The notes under the pieces were generated by a model. It saw nothing but the letters and a program-made list of their open reading frames with translations, did no database searches and was not told the DNA's origin. A program made the translations under genes and the position numbers. From Hyphomicrobiales bacterium (lineage in GTDB: Bacteria; Pseudomonadota; Alphaproteobacteria; Rhizobiales; Rhizobiaceae), in contig UBZP01000009.1 in assembly GCA_900469965.1 (NCBI GenBank), positions 55,228 through 119,227 on the forward strand: 64,000 nucleotides of DNA, read 5' to 3'. Positions 59,044-64,000 of the stretch are shown piece by piece (the stretch's first letter is position 1; each line of letters starts with the position of its first letter).

Positions 59044-59511
59044 TCAGATCTCCACCAGCCCGAGCTTCTTGACCTGGCGGATCGTCAGCATGGTGCGGAC
59101 CGTGTCGACATGCTCGTTGGCCGTCAGCACCTCGATGACGAAATCCTGGAACCGGGTGAGGTTGGCGGCGACGCAGTGCAGCAGGAAGTCGCTGTCGCCC
59201 GAGACCATCCAGGCCTGCCGCACCAGCGGCCATTCGGCGGTGACGGCGGCAAACGCCTTGAGATTGGCCTCCGACTGGTGCTTCAGCCCGACCATGCAGA
59301 AGGCGACGAGGTCGAAGCCGAGCGCCGGCGCGTTCAGCATCGCATGATAGCCCTCGATGATGCCGGCCTCCTCCAGCTTGCGCACGCGCCTGAGACACGG
59401 CGGCGCGGATATGCCGGCCTTGGCGGCGAGTTCCACATTGGTCATGCGGCCGTCGGCCTGGAGTTCCTTCAGGATCTTGATGTCGATGGCATCGAGTTCT
59501 GCGCGAAACAC
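59044..59511 (-). CDS. Lrp/AsnC-family regulator
   Basis: A 155-residue regulator: N-terminal HTH (LDAIDIKILKELQADGRMTN, LAAKAGISAPPCLRRVRKLE) and a C-terminal RAM/ACT-like effector domain (VSGDSDFLLHCVAANLTRFQDF). Probably senses an amino acid. The start is GTG at 59511. It faces trxB across 235 bp and may regulate it or itself; its operon partner is the glycosyltransferase-like gene. Confidence 0.93.
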   Translation of the reverse strand: MFRAELDAIDIKILKELQADGRMTNVELAAKAGISAPPCLRRVRKLEEAGIIEGYHAMLNAPALGFDLVAFCMVGLKHQSEANLKAFAAVTAEWPLVRQAWMVSGDSDFLLHCVAANLTRFQDFVIEVLTANEHVDTVRTMLTIRQVKKLGLVEI

Positions 59512-59746
59512 GGATGAGATTCCCCTGTCTGTTTTGCACGCGCATTACCAGAAACAGCAAGCAGACGTAAGATAATTGCAGAGGCAGGCACAAAAATGTC
59601 ACGCGTCCCCGCCAACCCTGTTGGCAAATGCGGGCTTGCCCTTGAATAATGGGGGCCCACACTCATAAATGAGCGACGATTTCCCTTTGAGCCCGCAAGG
59701 CGCATCTGTGCGCGACGTCGGGCGAGCATCGCCAAGGAGTGCAGCC

Positions 59747-60721
59747 ATGTCTGCCCGTCACGTCAAGGTCCTGATCATCGGCTCCGGCCCGGCCGGCTAC
59801 ACGGCCGCCATCTACACGGCGCGCGCCATGCTGGAACCCGTCCTGATCGCCGGCCTGGAACAGGGCGGCCAGCTGATGATCACCACCGACGTGGAGAACT
59901 ACCCGGGCTATGCCGATCCGGTCCAGGGCCCGTGGATGATGGAGCAGATGCTGAAGCAGGCCCAGCACGTCGGCGCCGAGATCGTCAACGACCTCGTCAC
60001 CAATGTCGACCTCGACGTGCGCCCCTTCCGCATTTCGACCGACAGCGGCACCGAATGGACGGCCGACGCCCTGATCATCGCCACCGGCGCCAAGGCGAAG
60101 TGGCTCGGCATCGAGACGGAGCACAAGTTCCAGGGCTTCGGCGTGTCGGCCTGCGCCACCTGCGACGGCTTCTTCTACCGCAACAAGGACGTGATCGTCG
60201 TCGGCGGCGGCAACTCGGCCGTCGAGGAGGCGCTCTATCTTTCCAATCTCGCAAAGACGGTGACCGTGGTCCATCGCCGCGATTCGTTCCGCGCCGAAAA
60301 GATCCTGCAGGAGCGCCTGTTCGCCAAGGACAACGTCAAGGTGATCTGGGATCACGAGGTGACGGAATACCTGGGCGCCGAGGCGAAGCCGCCGATGCCG
60401 GCATCGGTCAACGGCGTGCGGCTCAGGAACACCAAGACGGGTGCGGTGAGCGACATGGCGATCGACGGCGTGTTCGTCGCCATCGGCCATGCGCCGGCGG
60501 TCGAGCTCTTCCAGGGCAAGCTGAAGCAGAAGCCGAACGGCTACCTGTGGACGGCGCCCGATTCGACGGCCACCGACGTGCCGGGCGTTTTCGCCGCCGG
60601 CGACGTCACCGACGACATCTATCGCCAGGCGGTCACGGCCGCCGGAATGGGCTGCATGGCCGCGCTGGAGACGGAAAAGTATCTCGCGGGTCATATGCCT
60701 GTCGCAATTGCGGCCGAGTAG
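59747..60721 (+). CDS. trxB: thioredoxin reductase
   Basis: A 324-residue NADPH:thioredoxin reductase. FAD loop GSGPAGYTAAIYTARA at the start, redox-active CATC in SACATCDGFFYR, NADPH loop VGGGNSAVEEALYL, and the C-terminal FAD segment GVFAAGDVTDDIYRQAV. Keeps thioredoxin reduced in the cytoplasm. AAGGAG lies eight bases before ATG 59747. The LysR gene lsrB follows after 115 bp, as in S. meliloti, where LsrB takes part in oxidative-stress and LPS control. Confidence 0.97.
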   Translation: MSARHVKVLIIGSGPAGYTAAIYTARAMLEPVLIAGLEQGGQLMITTDVENYPGYADPVQGPWMMEQMLKQAQHVGAEIVNDLVTNVDLDVRPFRISTDSGTEWTADALIIATGAKAKWLGIETEHKFQGFGVSACATCDGFFYRNKDVIVVGGGNSAVEEALYLSNLAKTVTVVHRRDSFRAEKILQERLFAKDNVKVIWDHEVTEYLGAEAKPPMPASVNGVRLRNTKTGAVSDMAIDGVFVAIGHAPAVELFQGKLKQKPNGYLWTAPDSTATDVPGVFAAGDVTDDIYRQAVTAAGMGCMAALETEKYLAGHMPVAIAAE

Positions 60722-60836
60722 AAGCCGCCAATAACGCGAGGCGGGCCCGCCCGCACTCGCGGGAGTGGGAACAGATCATCAGCAACGGGCGGGAAACGGA
60801 CGGCGTTCCCCGCCCTGAAGACATATGGGGGAAAGA

Positions 60837-61733
60837 ATGGCGCTCGACTGGGACAAGCTGCGGATATTCCACGCCGCGGCGGAGGCCGGTTCGTTCACGC
60901 ACGCGGCCGACAAGCTGCACCTGTCGCAGTCCGCCATCAGCCGCCAGGTCAGCGCGCTCGAGCAGGACGTCGGCATCAAGCTGTTCCACCGCCATGCCCG
61001 CGGCCTGATCCTGACCGAACAGGGCGAGATCCTCTACCGCACCGCCCACGACGTCTTGATGAAGCTCGAGAGCGTCCGCGTCCAGCTGACCGAGACGACC
61101 GAGAAGCCGAGCGGCAAGCTCAGGATCACCACCACCGTCGGCCTCGGCCAGGGCTGGCTGACCGACAAGGTGCAGGAGTTCCTGGCGCTCTATCCCGACA
61201 TGCAGGTGCAGCTGATCCTCGACAACGAGGAGCTCGACGTCAACATGCGCCATGCCGACTGCGCCATCCGCCTGCGCGAGCCGCAGCAGTCCGACCTGAT
61301 CCAGCGCAAGCTGTTCACCGTGCACATGCACGTCTACGCCGCGCCCTCCTACATCAACCGCTACGGCGAGCCGCAATCGATCGACGATCTCGACCATCAC
61401 AAGATCATCACCTTCGGCGAGCCGGCGCCGAACTACCTGCTCGACGTCAACTGGCTGCAGATCGCCGGCCGGGATTCGGACAATCCGCGCCCGTCTGTGC
61501 TGCAGATCAACAGCCTCACCTCGATCAAGCGGGCGTGCCTGCTCGGCATCGGCATCGCCATGCTGCCGGACTACATCGTCGGCCGCGACCCGGGCCTGCT
61601 GCAGCTCGTGACCAGCGCCGACGTGCCCTCCTTCGACACCTATTTCTGCTATCCGCACGAGATGAAGAACGCGGCCAAGCTGAAGGTCTTCCGCGACTTC
61701 ATCGTCTCCAAGGCGCGCAACTGGAACTTCTGA
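60837..61733 (+). CDS. lsrB: LysR regulator LsrB/VtlR
   Basis: A 298-residue LysR regulator: HTH in FTHAADKLHLSQSAISRQVS and LysR effector domain with Cys in HADCAIRL, KRACLLG and YFCYPHE. Sequence (MALDWDKLRIFHAAAEAGSF) and its place between trxB and AbcR genes match S. meliloti LsrB and Agrobacterium/Brucella VtlR, which control AbcR expression, LPS and redox responses. ATG 60837 is preferred to ATG 60825 because GGGGGAAAG is correctly spaced from it. Confidence 0.94.
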   Translation: MALDWDKLRIFHAAAEAGSFTHAADKLHLSQSAISRQVSALEQDVGIKLFHRHARGLILTEQGEILYRTAHDVLMKLESVRVQLTETTEKPSGKLRITTTVGLGQGWLTDKVQEFLALYPDMQVQLILDNEELDVNMRHADCAIRLREPQQSDLIQRKLFTVHMHVYAAPSYINRYGEPQSIDDLDHHKIITFGEPAPNYLLDVNWLQIAGRDSDNPRPSVLQINSLTSIKRACLLGIGIAMLPDYIVGRDPGLLQLVTSADVPSFDTYFCYPHEMKNAAKLKVFRDFIVSKARNWNF

Positions 61734-61870
61734 CCGGCCGCCGTTTGCCGGCCGCGTTTCCGCACGCCGCCGGCAACGGAGAACGGTCGAAATCCGGCGC
61801 ATTTTCGCCGGATGCGCAAGTCGAAGCAAAGGCCTGCGCTCATCGCATGGCTGACATGCACACAAATTGA

Positions 61871-61899
61871 TTGCTGCCTGCCCAAAAAACCATCATACA
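61871..61899 (+). promoter_or_regulatory. promoter of first AbcR RNA
   Basis: TTGCTG (61871-61876), 17 bp, CATACA (61894-61899). Initiation near 61906 fits the start of the RNA. Confidence 0.55.
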
Positions 61900-61903
61900 G
61901 CAC

Positions 61904-62024
61904 CCAGCTGATGCACATCTGGTGGTTTTCCTCCCAGTGCCACCCGCAGCAGCTGTTCCCCTCTGGAGGTTTTTACCTTCATAACTATAAAGGGCCCAAG
62001 TTCATCTTGCGGCCCTCTTTTTTT
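61904..62024 (+). ncRNA. abcR1: AbcR-type small RNA, copy 1
   Basis: About 120 nt. It shows the AbcR hallmarks: a hairpin GGTGG/CCACC whose loop carries the anti-ribosome-binding sequence TTTTCCTCCCAGTG, a second C-rich element GTTCCCCTCTGGAGG, and an intrinsic terminator (GGGCCCAAG...CTTGCGGCCC followed by T8). Position between lsrB and an arsR gene matches rhizobial AbcR loci. AbcR RNAs act with Hfq to silence mRNAs for ABC-transporter binding proteins. Confidence 0.9.
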
Positions 62025-62100
62025 TGCCTGGCCGCCTGCGGTTTTTTGCTGCTTCGCAAATATTTTCTCCCTTGGCCTCGCGGCGCGACATTCCCTTCCC

Positions 62101-62129
62101 TTGAAAGCGCGAGCCCGTTGCCCCATATC
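62101..62129 (+). promoter_or_regulatory. promoter of second AbcR RNA
   Basis: TTGAAA (62101-62106), 17 bp, CATATC (62124-62129), with initiation expected near 62136. Confidence 0.6.
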
Positions 62130-62135
62130 CATTGA

Positions 62136-62252
62136 AGCCGATGCGACTGGCGGTCTTTCTCCTCCCAGTACCGCCGCATTGGCTGTTCCCCTCTGGAGGT
62201 TCAGACCTTCACACCTACAGGGCCCAGGCTTCGCTTGCGGCCCCTTTTTTTT
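62136..62252 (+). ncRNA. abcR2: AbcR-type small RNA, copy 2
   Basis: About 117 nt and clearly homologous to copy 1: GGCGGT/ACCGCC hairpin with loop CTTTCTCCTCCCAGT, the shared GCTGTTCCCCTCTGGAGGTT block, and terminator GGGCCCAGGC...GCTTGCGGCCCC followed by T8. The 5' stems and promoter differ from copy 1, so the two may respond to different signals while sharing targets. Confidence 0.9.
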
Positions 62253-62310
62253 GCGCCCGCGAACATTTCTGATCCGGCCGCCCTTGAATATCGAAGTTCC
62301 ACGATCCATG

Positions 62311-62328
62311 TATCGATAAATCGCGATA
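62311..62328. promoter_or_regulatory. inverted repeat before arsR gene
   Basis: TATCG-N8-CGATA at 62311-62328, 19 bp before the arsR ATG. Position suits an ArsR-family operator and autoregulation. Confidence 0.4.
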
Positions 62329-62346
62329 TGGCGAAATGAGACGGAC

Positions 62347-62640
62347 ATGGATACGGTCGAAATCCTCAAGGCGCTGGCGCATCCGGCACGCCTCCAGATC
62401 ATGAACTGGCTGCGGGAGCCCGAAAAGCACTTCTCCGGCCAGGAGCATCCGCTCGAGATGGGCGTGTGCGCCGGCCAGTTCGAGCGCTGCAGCCTGTCGC
62501 AGTCGACGGTCTCCGCCCATCTCGCCACGCTGCAGCGGGCCGGCCTCGTCACCACGAAGCGCGTCGGTCAATGGGTCTTCTACAAGCGCGACGAGGAAAC
62601 GATCGCCGCTTTTCTGAAGCACCTCGACAGTTCTCTCTGA
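62347..62640 (+). CDS. ArsR-family transcriptional regulator
   Basis: A 97-residue winged-helix repressor: ILKALAHPARLQIMNWLRE and the recognition region CSLSQSTVSAHLATLQRAGLV. Two Cys (MGVCAGQFERCSLSQS) lie near the DNA-binding helix and might sense metals or thiol-reactive compounds such as electrophiles. Followed after 67 bp by an Old Yellow Enzyme gene, a typical pairing for electrophile-sensing regulators, so it probably represses that gene. Confidence 0.92.
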   Translation: MDTVEILKALAHPARLQIMNWLREPEKHFSGQEHPLEMGVCAGQFERCSLSQSTVSAHLATLQRAGLVTTKRVGQWVFYKRDEETIAAFLKHLDSSL

Positions 62641-62707
62641 TCCTCCCAATGCCGCGGACGTCTACGCGCCGCGGCCGATCCTCCCCCACCTGAAAAAGGA
62701 ACTACCG

Positions 62708-63826
62708 ATGACCAGCCTGTTCGACCCGCTTGAAGCCGGCGATCTCAAGCTTGCCAACCGCATCGTCATGGCGCCGCTGACGCGCAACCGTTCGCCGGGC
62801 GCCGTTCCCAACACGCTGAACGCCACCTACTACGAGCAGCGCGCCACCGCCGGCCTGCTGATCACCGAGGGCACCGCCATCACCCAGCAGGGCCAGGGCT
62901 ACGCCGACGTGCCCGGCCTCTACAAGCCCGAGGCGCTGGAGGGCTGGAAGAATGTCACCGAGGCCGTGCACCGTGCCGGCGGCAAGATCGTCACGCAGAT
63001 CTGGCATGTCGGCCGCGTTTCGCACACGAGCCTGCAGCCGGACGGCGGCCAGCCGGTCGCGCCCTCCGCCATCACCGCCAAGTCCAAGACCTACATCATG
63101 AACGAGGACGGCACCGGCGCCTTTGCGCCGACCTCCGAGCCGCGCGCGCTCGAGACCGCCGAGATCGCCGGCATCGTCGAGGACTACCGCAAGGCGGCCC
63201 GCGCGGCGATCGACGCCGGCTTCGACGGCATCGAGATCCACGCCGCCAACGGCTATCTGCTCGACCAGTTCCTGCGCTCGGGCACCAACCAGCGCACCGA
63301 CGCCTATGGCGGTTCGATCGAAAACCGCGCGCGCTTCCTGTTCGAGGTCGTGGCGGCCGTCGTGGCCGAGATCGGCGCCGGTCGCACCGCGATCCGCATC
63401 TCGCCGGTCACGCCGGCGAACGACATCTCCGATCCGAACCCGCAGCCGCTGTTCGAGCACGTCGTGGCCGGCCTGCCGGACGACCTCGCCTATATCCACG
63501 TCATCGAGGGCGCGACCGGCGGTGACCGCAACTACCTGCAAGGCGACGTGCCGTTCGACTATGCCGCGCTGAAGGCGGCCTACCGCAACAAGGGCGGCAA
63601 GGCCGCCTGGATGGTCAACAACGGCTACGATCGCGAGCTGGCGCTCAAGGCGGTCGAGAGCGGCTATGCCGACCTCGTCGCCTTCGGCAAGTTGTTCATC
63701 GCCAATCCCGACCTGGTGGAACGCCTGCGCGAGGACACCCCGCTCAACGCCCCCGACCAGGCCACCTTCTACGGCGGCGGCGCCAAGGGCTACACCGACT
63801 ACCCGGCAAAGGAGAAGGCCGCCTGA
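62708..63826 (+). CDS. Old Yellow Enzyme, NADH:flavin alkene reductase (NemA-like)
   Basis: A 372-residue FMN-dependent ene-reductase. Seen: FDPLEAGDLKLANRIVMAPLTRNRS, IWHVGRVSH, the substrate-binding IHAANGYLLDQFLRSGTNQR and YGGSIENR, and GYADLVAFGKLFIANPDL at the FMN phosphate site. It reduces alpha,beta-unsaturated carbonyls, nitroesters or N-ethylmaleimide, i.e. electrophile detoxification. Likely repressed by the ArsR-type gene upstream. Confidence 0.95.
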   Translation: MTSLFDPLEAGDLKLANRIVMAPLTRNRSPGAVPNTLNATYYEQRATAGLLITEGTAITQQGQGYADVPGLYKPEALEGWKNVTEAVHRAGGKIVTQIWHVGRVSHTSLQPDGGQPVAPSAITAKSKTYIMNEDGTGAFAPTSEPRALETAEIAGIVEDYRKAARAAIDAGFDGIEIHAANGYLLDQFLRSGTNQRTDAYGGSIENRARFLFEVVAAVVAEIGAGRTAIRISPVTPANDISDPNPQPLFEHVVAGLPDDLAYIHVIEGATGGDRNYLQGDVPFDYAALKAAYRNKGGKAAWMVNNGYDRELALKAVESGYADLVAFGKLFIANPDLVERLREDTPLNAPDQATFYGGGAKGYTDYPAKEKAA

Positions 63827-63911
63827 GGCGGCCCGCGAACGGCTCCCCCGGCCCGGTGAGCGGCCGGGGATGCCCGGCCCCTTGCCGTAGCGACCGACAT
63901 GGCGGCGGAGT

Positions 63912-64000
63912 GCCCCTCATCCGCCTGCCGGCACCTTCTCCCCGCAAGCGGGGAGAAGGACGGGTGCCGTGCGCTCCCTGGTCCCCTCTCCCCGCTTGCG
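63912..64000. repeat. intergenic palindromic repeat, copy 2 (cut by window end)
   Basis: Shares GCCCCTCATCCGCCTGCCGG and the CTTCTCCCCGC/GCGGGGAGAAG palindrome with the copy at 24527-24588, and continues into a second CTCTCCCCGCTTGCG unit that runs off the window. Confidence 0.8.

Noticed and set aside
61812..62135. A 107-codon open frame over the AbcR region.
   Set aside because: It runs through two strong terminators and has atypical codon use; the region is explained by small RNAs.

Overview
The window is a chromosomal segment from a GC-rich alphaproteobacterium, most likely a member of the Rhizobiaceae close to Sinorhizobium/Ensifer, Shinella or Rhizobium. The best evidence is gene order: trxB, then an LsrB/VtlR-type LysR regulator, then two tandem AbcR-type small RNAs, then an ArsR regulator. 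An LpsB-type LPS core mannosyltransferase directly follows greA. The rpoD, kbl-tdh, dnaG, GatB/YqeY and carA genes are clustered, and SOS-type (GTTC-N7-GTTC) and SigF-type promoter motifs look alphaproteobacterial. No prophage, plasmid, conjugation or CRISPR signature was seen, so this looks like core chromosome with small accessory inserts.

Layout. 1-10.6 kb: tRNA-Ile(CAU), a SIMPL-domain periplasmic protein with a decayed partial copy behind it, small secreted or enzyme-like proteins, a FecR-domain protein with a long charged tail, an AraC regulator facing an SDR oxidoreductase across a 186-bp palindromic MITE-like element, a CHASE2-adenylate cyclase and a lytic-transglycosylase-like lipoprotein. 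10.6-20.7 kb: a membrane alpha/beta-hydrolase, an orphan LivK-type binding protein, a chemoreceptor, a DUF930 protein, an RTX-GH16 glycanase and a DUF1254/DUF1214 protein. 21-35.7 kb: housekeeping block (rpoD, tdh, kbl, an EAL phosphodiesterase, a GFA enzyme, recQ, dnaG, GatB/YqeY, carA, GNAT). 35.6-41 kb: MATE exporter, LysR regulator facing an aldo/keto reductase, DUF2938 protein, zinc metallopeptidase. 41.2-45.2 kb: an ECF sigma factor with its NrsF-type anti-sigma partner, facing a four-gene bufferin-type operon (DUF2282, DUF692, DUF2063, DoxX). 45.4-56.3 kb: carB, a secreted GH5 enzyme, a DHA2 exporter, an unrecognised secreted protein with an internal duplication, then a two-gene DNA-repair-like module (radical SAM protein plus DUF4130-UdgX fusion) with a LexA-type box at its promoter. 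56.5-64 kb: greA, lpsB, an unrecognised glycosyltransferase-like gene, an Lrp regulator, trxB, lsrB, two AbcR RNAs, an ArsR regulator and an Old Yellow Enzyme.

How parts work together. The two most system-like loci are (i) sigF-nrsF / bufABCD, where both divergent promoters carry the same GTAACG-N15/16-CGAA motif, so a metal-sensing membrane anti-sigma factor probably controls production of a modified copper-binding peptide; and (ii) the rSAM-UdgX pair, translationally coupled and apparently SOS-controlled. Both families are known, but the chemistry of the second remains unsettled as far as I know. Post-transcriptional control is prominent: tandem AbcR RNAs, and terminator-like hairpins inside the leaders of greA and carB. 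All positions and motifs were read by eye; homology statements come from recognition of families, not from a search.
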